The notes: a model not told the origin generated them from the letters alone. Positions 1-8,549 are shown, numbered from the stretch's first letter. The stretch is DNA of 64,000 nucleotides from Pyxidicoccus parkwaysis (GCF_017301735.1 NZ_CP071090.1:11205001-11269000), one strand, 5' to 3'. Program-made: numbers and translations.

Positions 1-110
1 TCTTCGCGCTGGTGACGCAGGCGCTGATTGGCAGCGGGGCCTTCGCGCTGGATGGCGCACGCGAGCGTCGCTCGGCTCCGTCGGGCCGCACCGCGAGCGT
101 CGTGGGTTGA
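1..110 (+). CDS. C-terminal end of a membrane protein, possibly DoxX-like (partial)
   Basis: A reading frame open from the window edge (codons from position 3) gives 35 residues and stops with TGA at 108-110. The hydrophobic stretch ending in GSGAFALDGARER resembles the last helix and tail of DoxX-family proteins, which often end in a G-x-G-x-[FY]-[SA]-[LI]-D pattern. It is tail-to-tail with the tetR gene, 18 bases away. The rest of the gene lies outside the window, so the family is a guess from a short tail, and the frame could be fortuitous. Confidence 0.4.
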   Translation, partial: FALVTQALIGSGAFALDGARERRSAPSGRTASVVG

Positions 111-128
111 TGTCCGGCCGCGACGTCC

Positions 129-707
129 TCAGGCCAGGACCTTGTCGAAGGCGAGGCTCAGGTACGCATCCAGCGCCACCCGGCTCTTGTCGACCCGGGC
201 TCGCAGCACCGCGCCCTCCCAGGCGTTGATGAGGAAGGTGGCCAGCGCGGCGGGAGGGCTGCCCTGGGGAATCTCGCCCGCGGCCTGCGCCTGCTGAATC
301 ACCTGCTCCAGTTCGCGAGTCCACTCCGCGAAGGCCGCCGCGACGCGGGCGCGAAGCACCGTGCTGTGGTCCGACATCTCCGCGGCGAAGTTTCCGAGCA
401 GACAGCCGCGCTCGTAGTTCCACTCCACGAGCGCCTCCACCTGCGACGTGAAACAGCGCCGCAGTCGCTCCAGCGGAGAGACAGATGCATCTCGAAGGAT
501 GGCGAGCCGCGAGCTCGAGCTCTGCCAGTAGCGCTCGATGACCTCCGCGCCGAGCGCCTCCTTGCTCTCGAAGTGGTTGTAGAACGAGCCCTTCGGGACG
601 CCGGCGGCCGAGGTGATGTCCTGCACGCCGCAGCCGTTGAAGCCCCGCTGCAGCAGGGTCTTCATCCCAGCGACGACAATCTTCTCGCGGACGCTCGGTC
701 GGGCCAT
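129..707 (-). CDS. TetR/AcrR family transcriptional repressor
   Basis: 192 residues, the usual TetR length. The N-terminal helix-turn-helix is clear (residues about 8-55, with QDITSAAGVPKGSFYNHFES, the family recognition-helix signature); the remainder is the variable helical ligand domain. The ATG at 705-707 has no Shine-Dalgarno site; upstream is a CATATT/TATTGG -10-like stretch, so the mRNA may be leaderless. It is divergent from the NmrA-like reductase, and two copies of an 18-bp sequence with a GACCGGTC core lie between them, one touching each gene's promoter. It most likely represses itself and the reductase and is released by a small electrophilic or aromatic ligand; the ligand is not evident. 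Confidence 0.92.
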   Translation of the reverse strand: MARPSVREKIVVAGMKTLLQRGFNGCGVQDITSAAGVPKGSFYNHFESKEALGAEVIERYWQSSSSRLAILRDASVSPLERLRRCFTSQVEALVEWNYERGCLLGNFAAEMSDHSTVLRARVAAAFAEWTRELEQVIQQAQAAGEIPQGSPPAALATFLINAWEGAVLRARVDKSRVALDAYLSLAFDKVLA

Positions 708-712
708 TGGCC

Positions 713-730
713 CAATATGACCGGTCGTCT
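713..730. promoter_or_regulatory. Putative TetR operator O1, over the tetR promoter
   Basis: The sequence CAATATGACCGGTCGTCT recurs exactly at 782-799. Its core GACCGGTC is a perfect 8-bp palindrome. On the minus strand this copy lies between a TTGACG -35-like element and the tetR start codon 6 bases away, so binding would block tetR transcription. Assignment to TetR is inferred from position. Confidence 0.7.
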
Positions 731-781
731 GGTGACGTCAACGGAGCGGTACAAGTGACTGGAATCACATAAGTTTTTAGT

Positions 782-828
782 CAATATGACCGGTCGTCTT
801 GACTTGCCTCGGAGCGCTCGTCTACAGA
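782..828 (+). promoter_or_regulatory. Promoter of the NmrA-like gene with putative TetR operator O2
   Basis: The second exact copy of CAATATGACCGGTCGTCT occupies 782-799 and shares its last base with a -35 element TTGACT (799-804). A -10 candidate TACAGA lies at 823-828 (18-bp spacing), about 30 bases before the ATG at 859. A repressor at 782-799 would occlude the -35 box. The promoter call rests on consensus and context only. Confidence 0.65.
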
Positions 829-858
829 GCAGCCGAGAGCCCACCTCGGAGGCGAGTC

Positions 859-1749
859 ATGAGCCAGGCAGACAAGGTCATTGTCGTATTCGGAGCGACG
901 GGACGGCAGGGCAGCGCGGCGGCGAAGCACCTCCAAGCGAGCGGATGGCGCGTGCGCGCACCGGTCCGCGATACCCGAAGCGCTGGAGCCCAGGCGCTCG
1001 CGCGCTCGGGTGTAGAGGTGGTGCCGGGAGACATGAATGACTGCGCCTCGCTCGACTCGGCGATGCGCGGCGCTCACGGTGTCTTCAGCGTCCAGCCCGG
1101 TGCCGGGGATGTGGGGTTCGGCGTCACGTTGGATGACGAGGTCCGCATGGGGAAGGGTGTCGCGGACGCGGCGAAGGCAGCGGGAGTGCGGCACCTCGTC
1201 TACACGTCGGTAGGCGGCGCGGAGCGGAACACGGGCATCGGCCACTTCGAGACCAAGTGGACCATCGAGAAGCACATCCGCTCCATCGGCGTGCCCGCCA
1301 CGGTCTTCCGCCCCAATGCGTTCATGGAAATCCTCACGTGGAAGGACTTCGGCATCCCCCAGGGAGTGCTGTCCTTCTTCAGCGCGCCGGAGAGCCCCCT
1401 CCAGCTCATCGCCGTGGATGACATCGGAAGGTTCGTCGCGCTCGCCTTCGGTTCTCCGGAGACGTACGTGGGGCAATCCCTCGAGCTGGCGGGAGATGCG
1501 CTGACGGGCACACAACTCGCGGCGGCCATCAGCCGTGCGACGAATCGCTCCATTCCCTACGTGCGGCTTCCCGGGGACGTGCTTCGTCAGAATTCCACGC
1601 TGGAGCGCATCGCCCGGTTCACCGACGAGGATGGTGGAAGGGCAGACATCACAGCGCTCCGCGAGCGACACCCCGGCCTGATGACGTTCGACACCTGGCT
1701 CGACCGCACGGGCAGGGCGCTGTTCGAGACGTTGCTCCGCCAGCCCTGA
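859..1749 (+). CDS. NmrA-like NAD(P)-binding reductase/sensor
   Basis: 296 residues. The Rossmann dinucleotide motif GATGRQG sits at residues 12-18 and the NmrA/HSCARG-type layout follows: HLVYTSVGGA, then a substrate region with FRPNAFME. The frame is open from 799, but ATG 859 has a GGAGG site 6 bases upstream, so that start is chosen. These proteins either reduce quinone-like substrates or sense the NADPH/NADP ratio without catalysis. Control by the divergent TetR protein suggests an inducible detoxification or redox role; the substrate cannot be told. Confidence 0.85.
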   Translation: MSQADKVIVVFGATGRQGSAAAKHLQASGWRVRAPVRDTRSAGAQALARSGVEVVPGDMNDCASLDSAMRGAHGVFSVQPGAGDVGFGVTLDDEVRMGKGVADAAKAAGVRHLVYTSVGGAERNTGIGHFETKWTIEKHIRSIGVPATVFRPNAFMEILTWKDFGIPQGVLSFFSAPESPLQLIAVDDIGRFVALAFGSPETYVGQSLELAGDALTGTQLAAAISRATNRSIPYVRLPGDVLRQNSTLERIARFTDEDGGRADITALRERHPGLMTFDTWLDRTGRALFETLLRQP

Positions 1750-1875
1750 GCGCATCCCGCCGTCTCGTCACGCCTCCGACACCGCGCACTCCGGATGACA
1801 TTCAAATGAATGACCGGAGTTGCGGGGCGCGGCGATTGCTCGGAGGATTCGAGCGGGGCCGTCCAAGAGGTGGTG

Positions 1876-2520
1876 ATGTCGATGCGCAAGCTGATGGTGT
1901 TGTTGCTTGGGGCCCTGTGGCTGGGCTGCAGCTCGGGCTCGTCAGGGGACTCCAAGCAGGACGCAGGGCCTCGCGAGGGCGCTGACGTTTCCAGCGAGTC
2001 GAAGTGCACGGCCGCCGACAAGCCCATCTGCTGCGATGGATGTTCCGACATGCTGGCGGTCCCGGTGTGCACGGACGGGAGCTGGAGCTGCCCCGCGGGC
2101 TCGACGGATGAGCGGCAGTGTCCCAGCAGCCCCGACCAGCCGGCCTGCTCGCTGCCCCGCCACCCGCAGGAGACGTACAGGTATCCGGGTTGCGCCAACG
2201 AGGACTACGGCTGCCCGCGCTTGAAGACGGTACTCTGCGCCCTGGAGAGCATCCGCGCGGAGTACAACACCTGCCAGCAGGACTCGGACTGCGTGGCGGC
2301 CACCGTCAATGGGCGCTGCTCCGGTTACGGGCAGTGCCCCCCGGCCGCGGTGAATGCCTCCGGCCGGAGCGACTTCGAGACGAGGGCCACGGCGGAGGTG
2401 GCCCGCTACTGCACCGAGTCTCCCATCTGCGGTACCAGCGGGAGCTGCGCCTACCCATACTTCGCGGTCCGTTGTCAGCAGGGTCGCTGCGTGGCGGAGG
2501 GCAGCACCACCGCACCGTAA
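1876..2520 (+). CDS. Cysteine-rich lipoprotein, function unknown
   Basis: 214 residues from ATG 1876, with AGAGGTGG just upstream. The N-terminus MSMRKLMVLLLGALWLGC is a lipoprotein signal with lipobox (LWLGC). The mature part starts with a Ser/Gly/Asp linker and then holds many cysteines in short-spaced pairs (CCDGC, CRSxx-like CSGYGQC, CGTSGSC), implying a disulfide-stabilised fold exported to the envelope. Such proteins are abundant in Myxococcaceae and mostly uncharacterised. No enzymatic motif is visible. Confidence 0.8.
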   Translation: MSMRKLMVLLLGALWLGCSSGSSGDSKQDAGPREGADVSSESKCTAADKPICCDGCSDMLAVPVCTDGSWSCPAGSTDERQCPSSPDQPACSLPRHPQETYRYPGCANEDYGCPRLKTVLCALESIRAEYNTCQQDSDCVAATVNGRCSGYGQCPPAAVNASGRSDFETRATAEVARYCTESPICGTSGSCAYPYFAVRCQQGRCVAEGSTTAP

Positions 2521-2746
2521 AGCTCGTGCCCCCGATTTGATGTGAACGTGATGGAACCGTGAAGAACGAGCGAGCGCCGCATGGGACATTGCTCCCGTGC
2601 TCGCGCTCTTCCCGTGGGGGACGGGAGGCGGTCTAGCGGGCACTGCTGCCTCACCCCGGTGCTCGCGCGTCGCGCCCCAGGACCTTGGAGCTGGGGCCCG
2701 CTGGCCCGCGAGACCCGGACGTGAGCAGCAGTGCCCGCGTGTCCCG
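2521..2746. repeat. Convergent intergenic gap with a 14-bp perfect inverted repeat
   Basis: This 226-bp gap between convergent genes holds no credible ORF. GCGGGCACTGCTGC at 2636-2649 is perfectly complementary to 2725-2738, with 75 bases between the arms; pairing can continue a few bases inward past a one-base bulge. The right arm ends just before the stop of the minus-strand nucleotidyltransferase. It could be a large structured terminator or a repeat relic. There is no T-run. Confidence 0.5.
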
Positions 2747-3547
2747 TCAGCCCGCCGCCTGCCCGTCGTGCGGGAAGCACGCCTCCAGGTACTCACGCAC
2801 GGCGGCCTCCGCGCCCGAGCGCCGCACGGGGCCCGCTGCGTCACGGACCTGCATGTACAGCGCTACCGCCGCGTGGAGCGCGCGCCCGCAGTCCATGCGC
2901 GTGGCCCGCGCCACCGTGGCCGCGAGCGCGGGTATCCAGCCAGGGGCCTCGAGCTCCGCCCGGCGGACACCTCGAATGACATGCCCCTCCGCCGCGCCCA
3001 CCAGCGGGGCCAGCACCTGCGAGCGCAGGTACGCCAGCATGTCGAGGCACTCGAACAGCTCGCCGCGCCGGGCCTTGTCCACACCGTAGTGAATCCATAC
3101 CCAGAAGCGGTCCTCCAGCCACTGGGGGATGAGAGGCGGCAACGGTGTCGCGGACGTCTCGGAGATTCGCCGCGTCAGGGCGCCGTCGCGCTCCCAGAGC
3201 ACCCTCGGGTCCTCGATGCGGGTGCCGAGCTCCGTGAGGGAGCTGAACTTCAGGTCCACGTGGAGCAGGGGCGGACCATAGAGGCAGATGAGCAGGCGGG
3301 GCTCTCCCACGTGCTCACCCGTGAAGCCCTGGAGCAGCGGGCCGGCCGCGCGTGCGAGCTCGAGCCGTTCCGCCATCACCGCGGCGCGGGCGTCGTCCGG
3401 GTAGACGAGGACGAGGTCCAGGTCGGAGAAGGCATCCATCCGGCCCGTCAGGAGGCTTCCTCCGGCGGCCACGCCCAGCAGGCGGGAGTCATGGGTCCAT
3501 ACGGCCAGGGCTGTGTCCAGGAAGCGGCGATGCGGTTCGGGGGGCAT
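2747..3547 (-). CDS. Nucleotidyltransferase-domain protein
   Basis: 266 residues from ATG 3547, which has GGAGG 8 bases upstream (the frame is open to 3658 but without a better site). Near residue 32 is the polymerase-beta-type signature GGSLLTGRMDAFSDLDLVLV, the G[GS]-x9-13-D-x-D pattern that binds Mg-NTP; a later acidic residue in LLHVDLKFSS fits the third carboxylate. The C-terminal half is helical, as in aminoglycoside-adenylyltransferase-like or KNTase-like proteins. The substrate is unknown: small molecule, tRNA or protein are all possible. It stands alone, divergent from the lipoprotein at 3725. Confidence 0.8.
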   Translation of the reverse strand: MPPEPHRRFLDTALAVWTHDSRLLGVAAGGSLLTGRMDAFSDLDLVLVYPDDARAAVMAERLELARAAGPLLQGFTGEHVGEPRLLICLYGPPLLHVDLKFSSLTELGTRIEDPRVLWERDGALTRRISETSATPLPPLIPQWLEDRFWVWIHYGVDKARRGELFECLDMLAYLRSQVLAPLVGAAEGHVIRGVRRAELEAPGWIPALAATVARATRMDCGRALHAAVALYMQVRDAAGPVRRSGAEAAVREYLEACFPHDGQAAG

Positions 3548-3684
3548 GTTCCTCCAGGGACGGTCCGCCCGGGCAAACCCGACGTCCCGGGTACGAAGAA
3601 GGAGCCTGGCCGCCTGTCCGCCCCGAATGCAAAGACAGACTCCGCGTCTGTAGGTCAATCAACCGGTGGAGTGGGTGGACCGCC

Positions 3685-3714
3685 TTGTCAGGGTATCTGG
3701 GATTTGGCTAGAAG
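3685..3714 (+). promoter_or_regulatory. Sigma-70-type promoter of the beta-propeller lipoprotein
   Basis: TTGTCA (3685-3690) and TAGAAG (3709-3714) are separated by 18 bp. The ATG at 3725 is 10 bases after the -10 box and lacks a Shine-Dalgarno site, so the leader would be only a few bases long. Consensus-based call. Confidence 0.5.
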
Positions 3715-3724
3715 TCCGCCCCTC

Positions 3725-5359
3725 ATGTTCCGCAAGCCTTTGTCCCTGATGCTGCTCCTCGGCGCGCCCATCCTCTTCGGGGCGTGCGGAGACTCCGAAG
3801 AAGAACCCCAGCCCGAGCCGGCCGCGCTCATCATCGACCGGGAGGCGGTCGACTACGGTGAGCTGGAGGTGGGGCAGGCCTCCGCCGAGCAGCGCTTCGT
3901 CGTGCGCAACGCCTCGCCGTCCGCGGTGGAGTCGGTGACGGTGTCCATCGACGGCACCGGCTTCGCCATCATGGCCAACACCTGCGAGCGCTACCTCGAC
4001 GCGGGAATGGAGTGCGAGGTGCAGGTGAAGTTCGCACCGCGTCTCGCGGGGACGTACGAGGCCCGCCTCAAGGTGCAGGGGGCGCCCTCCGTGGACCAGG
4101 CGGTCCTCAAGGGAGTGGCCTTCGGCTGGGTGGACGTGACGTCCATGCCCGCGGGCGTGAAAGTCGTGGCCGGCGACGGCGAGTGGACGTGCAGCGAGCC
4201 GTGCCGCAAGGCCGTGCGCAAGGCGGAAATCATCCTCCACACCGCGCCCGAGGGGTTCCCCTCCTGGGGCGGCCCCTGCGAGGCGGCGCCCAACAATGGC
4301 TGCCTGCTGCGCATGGATGGGCCGAAGGCGGTCTTCGTGCGCTCGGTCACCCCGCTCTTCCAATGGGAGGTGCGGCGGGACTTGGAGCCGATGAGCCTGG
4401 TGGTCGCCCCCAACGGGGACATCCTCGTCCAGGACTTCTCGAACCTGACGCGGCTGAGCAGCACGGGACAGGTGCTGTGGACGCGCTCCGTCACGTCCGC
4501 GGCGAAGCTGGTCGTGGACGGTGAGGGCCGCGTCTACGTGATGAGCTACTCCGGCCGGGTGAGCCGGCTCGGGGCGGACGGCCAGGAGCTGTGGGGCTAT
4601 CTGCCGACCGGCAATCTGCTGAACGGGCACTTCCTCGGCGTGAGCACCGGCGGGCACCTCTATGTCATGGTGGACCTGGGCTCCCTTGATGGCCCGCGGC
4701 AGGCCAGGCTGGTCGCGCTCACGCCCGACGGGACTGAACGCTGGAGCGTTGCCTTCGATGAGGGCACGCACAACTACCCCTATGGAATGGGCGTGGATGC
4801 GTCGGGGGCCGTCTATGTGTCCGGCGGCGTCTACAACCAGAACGCGACGACCGGGGAGTCGGTCTTCGTGAAGGGCTACCTCCGGAAGTTCAACTCAGAG
4901 GGCACTCGCCTTTGGGAGACGACCAGCGCCTTCTACGGCTTCACCACCAGTTCCTGGGGGGAGCTGACTTCCACCAGTTCCTCCGCCAACGACCCGCCGG
5001 GGGGCTTCGCAGTGTATTGGATTGGCACCAACGGCAATCCGGTGTGGAGCACCCCGTACTCTCAAGGGCCGGGGATGGTCAGCGCGCAGGCCTTCTCGTC
5101 CGCGGGCTCGCTGCTGCTCGGAGGATACGAGTCACTCACAGGTGGTGCGGTGGGCCGGGGCTGGTTCGCGCCGTTCAATACGCAGACACGGGTCCTGGGG
5201 CCCGTCACCTATGTCGACGCCTCCTTCAGCAAGGGGACGCGCGTGAGCAGCCTCGCCTTCACCCCTGCGGGGAATGTCGTGGTGGGGGGAGGCCCCGGCG
5301 ATAGCAGCTTGAGTGGCTTCGTGCGCCTGTACGACGCCCGCATCCTCTCGGGGCAGTGA
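3725..5359 (+). CDS. Lipoprotein with ASH/HYDIN-like domain and PQQ-type beta-propeller
   Basis: 544 residues. The signal peptide ends in the lipobox FGAC (Cys near 20). Residues about 35-130 look like an ASH/HYDIN Ig-like domain: VDYGELEVGQASAEQRFVVR, then CEVQVKFAPRLAGTYEA, the cysteine-plus-FxP pattern of that fold. From about 215 on, repeats such as GEGRVYVMSYSGRVSRLGADG and VDASGAVYVSGGVY are blades of a bacterial beta-propeller. It should sit at a membrane surface and act as a binding scaffold. No catalytic residues are seen. Myxobacteria carry many such proteins. Confidence 0.82.
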   Translation: MFRKPLSLMLLLGAPILFGACGDSEEEPQPEPAALIIDREAVDYGELEVGQASAEQRFVVRNASPSAVESVTVSIDGTGFAIMANTCERYLDAGMECEVQVKFAPRLAGTYEARLKVQGAPSVDQAVLKGVAFGWVDVTSMPAGVKVVAGDGEWTCSEPCRKAVRKAEIILHTAPEGFPSWGGPCEAAPNNGCLLRMDGPKAVFVRSVTPLFQWEVRRDLEPMSLVVAPNGDILVQDFSNLTRLSSTGQVLWTRSVTSAAKLVVDGEGRVYVMSYSGRVSRLGADGQELWGYLPTGNLLNGHFLGVSTGGHLYVMVDLGSLDGPRQARLVALTPDGTERWSVAFDEGTHNYPYGMGVDASGAVYVSGGVYNQNATTGESVFVKGYLRKFNSEGTRLWETTSAFYGFTTSSWGELTSTSSSANDPPGGFAVYWIGTNGNPVWSTPYSQGPGMVSAQAFSSAGSLLLGGYESLTGGAVGRGWFAPFNTQTRVLGPVTYVDASFSKGTRVSSLAFTPAGNVVVGGGPGDSSLSGFVRLYDARILSGQ

Positions 5360-5381
5360 GGCTCGTGGCGGTGGCGCCCTC

Positions 5382-6722
5382 TCACGGCGCCGCCGACCAG
5401 GCCTCCACCAGCGCTTCGCGCGTCCGCTCCAGCGCCTTGCCCAGCCTCACCGGGTAGGGCGGCCTCGCGGGCGCCAGCGCGCGCACCCCGGGCGGGAGGC
5501 GTGACACCTCCCGCCTCGCGCGGGCCCGCACGTCGGCCAGCGGCGGGGACGCCCCGGGCAGCCGCTTCCCCGCGCGCATCACCGGCCTCAGCAGCGGGTG
5601 TCCCTCCTCCACGTCGCCGCGCCGGGTGAGGACATCCGCGCGCGCCACGCCGTCGTCCTCCTGGCGATACACCTGCTTCGCGCCTGGCAGGAGCACCTTG
5701 CCCTCGGACAGCTTCACGCGCTCCTTCCCCGCGTACTCCACCAGCTTGTAGGCCATGTCCAGCGAGGGCGCGTCCGCGGACACGCCCATCGCCGTGCCCA
5801 CGCCGAAGGCGTCGAGCGGCGCGCCATGGGCCACCAGCTTCGCCACCGCGTCCTCGTCCAGCCCGCCGCTGCCGACGAGCCGCACCTGCTTCAGTCCCGC
5901 CTCGTCCAGCATGTCCCGCGCCGCCCGCGACAAGGCCAGCAGGTCTCCCGAATCCAGCCGCAGCGCGCGCACGTGGAAGTCCTCGCCGCGCTCACGCGCC
6001 AGCCGAATCGCGTGCTGTACGCCGTGCAGCGTGTCGTACGTGTCCACCAGCAGCGTCGCCTCCGGGTACACGCGCGTGAAGACGCGGAAGGCGTCCAGCT
6101 CATCGTCGTGCGCCTGCACGTAGCTGTGCGCCATGGTGCCCGACAGGGGAATGCCATACAGCTTCCCCGCGAGCACGTTGGAGGTGGAGTCCACGCCCGC
6201 GACGTACGCGGCCCGAGCGACCTTCAACCCCGCGTCCGTGCCGTGGATGCGGCGCAGGCCGAACTCCATCACCGGGCGTCCCGCCGCCGCCTCCACCACC
6301 CGCGCCGCCTTCGACGCCGCGAGCGTCTGGAGGTGCACCTGATTGAGGAGGTACGTCTCCACGAGCTGCGCCTCCGGCAGCGGCGCGCGCACCTCCAGCA
6401 GCGGCTCCTGCGCGAAGACGGGCGTGCCCTCCGGCATCGCGTCCACGTCCCCGCTGAAGCGGAAGCGCTCCAGCCAGCCGAGCAGCCGGTCCGAGAAGCG
6501 CCCCAGCGAGGCGAGCCAGTCCAGCTCCTCCGCGCCGAAACGCAGTTGCTCCAGGAACCGGAGTGCGTCTTCCAGGCCCGCCGCGAGCAGGTAGTTGCGG
6601 CGGCTCGGGAGGCGCCGGACGAAGAGGCTGAAGACGGCCTCGTCCCACAGCCCCTCGTCGAGGTAGGCCTCCGCCATGGTCAACTGGTAGAGGTCCGTCA
6701 GCAGCGCGGCGCCATCCTCCAT
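5382..6722 (-). CDS. pncB: Nicotinate phosphoribosyltransferase
   Basis: 446 residues, the usual length. It converts nicotinate, PRPP and ATP to nicotinate mononucleotide in the NAD salvage (Preiss-Handler) pathway. The start MEDGAALLTDLYQLTMAEAY is the conserved family N-terminus; RRNYLLAAGLE, EFGLRRIHGTDAG (active-site histidine region), GTMAHSYVQAHDDE and LRLDSGDLLALS follow in the expected order. GAGGAGG lies 8 bases before the ATG. It is 24 bp downstream of the thioredoxin gene on the same strand, probably one operon, linking NAD supply with thiol redox control. Confidence 0.95.
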   Translation of the reverse strand: MEDGAALLTDLYQLTMAEAYLDEGLWDEAVFSLFVRRLPSRRNYLLAAGLEDALRFLEQLRFGAEELDWLASLGRFSDRLLGWLERFRFSGDVDAMPEGTPVFAQEPLLEVRAPLPEAQLVETYLLNQVHLQTLAASKAARVVEAAAGRPVMEFGLRRIHGTDAGLKVARAAYVAGVDSTSNVLAGKLYGIPLSGTMAHSYVQAHDDELDAFRVFTRVYPEATLLVDTYDTLHGVQHAIRLARERGEDFHVRALRLDSGDLLALSRAARDMLDEAGLKQVRLVGSGGLDEDAVAKLVAHGAPLDAFGVGTAMGVSADAPSLDMAYKLVEYAGKERVKLSEGKVLLPGAKQVYRQEDDGVARADVLTRRGDVEEGHPLLRPVMRAGKRLPGASPPLADVRARARREVSRLPPGVRALAPARPPYPVRLGKALERTREALVEAWSAAP

Positions 6723-6746
6723 GACGTGCCTCCTCGCACGCGGGGC

Positions 6747-7196
6747 TCACGCGGTGGCATTGGCTCCTCCCTGGGCCAGGGACGTCATCACCCACCGCTC
6801 CAATTCCGCGCGGGGCATGACGCCGCTGCGGCGCGCCACCTCGCGCCCACCTGAGAACACCACGAAGGTGGGGATGCCCTGCACGCGCAGCGCGCTGGCC
6901 GCGTGCGGGTGGGCTTCCGTGTTCAGCTTCAGCACCAGCAGCCGGCCCGCCTGGGCCCGGCCCACCGCGTCCAGGATGGGCGCGGCCGCGCGGCACGGCG
7001 CGCACCAGGGCGCCCACAAGTCCAACAGCACCGGCACCGGAGAGCCGAGGACGGCGCGGTCCAGTCCCTCGCCATCCACCTCCTGCGGCGCGCCGGAGAC
7101 CTCCAGCGCGGCGTGGCAGCGGCCGCACTCGGGCGTGCCTGTCGGGCGGGGCTCGCGCACCCGGTTGAACGCTCCACAGGCCTTGCAGCGGAACAT
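6747..7196 (-). CDS. Thioredoxin with N-terminal zinc ribbon (TrxC-like)
   Basis: 149 residues from ATG 7196, chosen over the longer frame because GGGAGGAG lies just upstream. CKAC (4-7) and CGRC (24-27) form an N-terminal zinc ribbon as in thioredoxin 2. The thioredoxin fold follows with WAPWCAPC (cysteines 65 and 68) and the cis-proline motif GIPTFVVF. The active site is CAPC instead of the usual CGPC, a variant also seen in natural thioredoxins. It should act as a cytosolic disulfide reductase and is the first gene of the operon with pncB. Confidence 0.92.
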   Translation of the reverse strand: MFRCKACGAFNRVREPRPTGTPECGRCHAALEVSGAPQEVDGEGLDRAVLGSPVPVLLDLWAPWCAPCRAAAPILDAVGRAQAGRLLVLKLNTEAHPHAASALRVQGIPTFVVFSGGREVARRSGVMPRAELERWVMTSLAQGGANATA

Positions 7197-7312
7197 GGCT
7201 CCTCCCGTTACGGACTCCTCCACTCCTCCACCAAGTTAGGGCCCGCCCCGCCCGCGCGCCCTGGAATGTGAGGCCGCATGCCCGCCGCCGGGCCGGCCTC
7301 CGCTCGCCTGCC

Positions 7313-7354
7313 GCGCAGCTTTTGCCGCCAACTCATGACGTGCGCAGCTTTTGC
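7313..7354. repeat. 13-bp direct repeat upstream of the dehydrogenase gene
   Basis: GCGCAGCTTTTGC occurs at 7313-7325 and again at 7342-7354, a start-to-start spacing of 29 bp, in the 260-bp divergent gap between trx and the D-2-hydroxyacid dehydrogenase. The second copy is just over 100 bases before the dehydrogenase ATG. It may be a tandem activator site; no known box is recognised. Confidence 0.45.
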
Positions 7355-7457
7355 ACGGCCCGTGCGGGCCGGGCGCGGAGCAGGGGCGTGGTGCGGGCAT
7401 TGCACTGATACCGGCGCATTCGGCGGGCATGCGGTCCAGCCGGGCAGGGGAGCAGAC

Positions 7458-8486
7458 ATGCGGCTGGCCGTCTTCGATACCCACCGTTATGACCGGGACG
7501 CGCTGGAGAAGGCCAACGCGCACTTCGGCCACGTGCTCACCTTCTTCGAGCCGCGCCTCACGCTCCAGACGGCGAAGCTGGCGGATGGCTTTCCCGCGGT
7601 GTGCTCCTTCGTCAATGACAAGGTGGACGCGGCCACGCTGGCGGCGCTGCACGCGGGCGGAGTGCGGCTCGTGGCGGCGCGCTCGGCGGGCTACAACCAC
7701 GTGGACCTGGAGGCGGCGGAGAAGCTGGGCATCCGCGTCACGCGCGTGCCGGAGTACTCGCCGCACGCGGTGGCCGAGCATGCGGTGGCGCTGGTGCTCT
7801 CGCTGGTGCGCCACATTCCTCGCGCCTTCCAGCGGGTGCGCGACTGGAACTTCTCCCTCGACGGGCTGGTGGGCTTCGACCTCGCGGGCAAGACGGTGGG
7901 CGTGGTGGGCACGGGCCGCATCGGCCGCGTGGCCGCGCGCATCTTCCGGGGCTTCGGCTGCGACGTGCTCTGCTACGACGTGGCGCCGGACGCCGGCTTC
8001 GAGCGCGAGGCGGGCGTGCGCTTCGCTCCGTTGGAGACGTTGTTCTCCGCGGCGGACATCATCAGCCTGCACGTGCCGCTGACGCCGGGCACGCGGCACA
8101 TGGTGGACGCGGCGGCGCTGGCTCGGATGAAGAGGGGCGTGGTGCTCGTCAACACCGGCCGTGGCGCGCTCATCGACAGCCGGGCCCTGCTGGACGCGCT
8201 GAAGTCGGGCCACATCGGTGGCGCGGGGCTGGACGTGTACGAGGAGGAGGAGGGCATCTTCTTCCAGGACCTCTCCGGGCAGGTGCTCCAGGACGACGTG
8301 CTGGCGCGGCTGCTCACGTTCCCCAACGTGCTCGTCACCTCACACCAGGCCTTCCTCACCCACGAGGCCCTGGCGAATATCGCCGAGTCGACGCTGGCCA
8401 GCGTGCGCGCCTTCGAGCGGGGCGAGCCGCTGGTGAACGAGGTGCGCGCCGAGCAGGTGCTCCGCGCGCCGCCCGCCGCGAATTGA
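7458..8486 (+). CDS. ldhA: D-2-hydroxyacid dehydrogenase, D-lactate dehydrogenase type
   Basis: 342 residues from ATG 7458, preceded by CAGGGGAGCAG. It reduces pyruvate (or a related 2-oxoacid) to the D-hydroxyacid with NADH. Visible are the NAD-binding motif VGVVGTGRIGRVAARI, the substrate arginine in VLVNTGRGALID, the acidic GAGLDVYEEEEG region carrying the catalytic glutamate, and the catalytic histidine in VTSHQAFLT. The opening MRLAVFDTHRYDRDALEKAN is typical of the LdhA branch. It stands next to stress and redox genes, consistent with fermentative or redox-balancing use under low oxygen. The symbol is by family, not by proof of substrate. Confidence 0.88.
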   Translation: MRLAVFDTHRYDRDALEKANAHFGHVLTFFEPRLTLQTAKLADGFPAVCSFVNDKVDAATLAALHAGGVRLVAARSAGYNHVDLEAAEKLGIRVTRVPEYSPHAVAEHAVALVLSLVRHIPRAFQRVRDWNFSLDGLVGFDLAGKTVGVVGTGRIGRVAARIFRGFGCDVLCYDVAPDAGFEREAGVRFAPLETLFSAADIISLHVPLTPGTRHMVDAAALARMKRGVVLVNTGRGALIDSRALLDALKSGHIGGAGLDVYEEEEGIFFQDLSGQVLQDDVLARLLTFPNVLVTSHQAFLTHEALANIAESTLASVRAFERGEPLVNEVRAEQVLRAPPAAN

Positions 8487-8549
8487 GTGCTGGCACGAGA
8501 GGTGAAGAGGCCCTCGTGTCGAGTCGATTGCTGAAACTGGAGACCCGCC

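Noticed and set aside
2597..3724. 376-codon upstream extension of the 3725 lipoprotein frame
   Set aside because: It runs antisense over the nucleotidyltransferase gene; the lipoprotein signal begins at 3725 with its own promoter.
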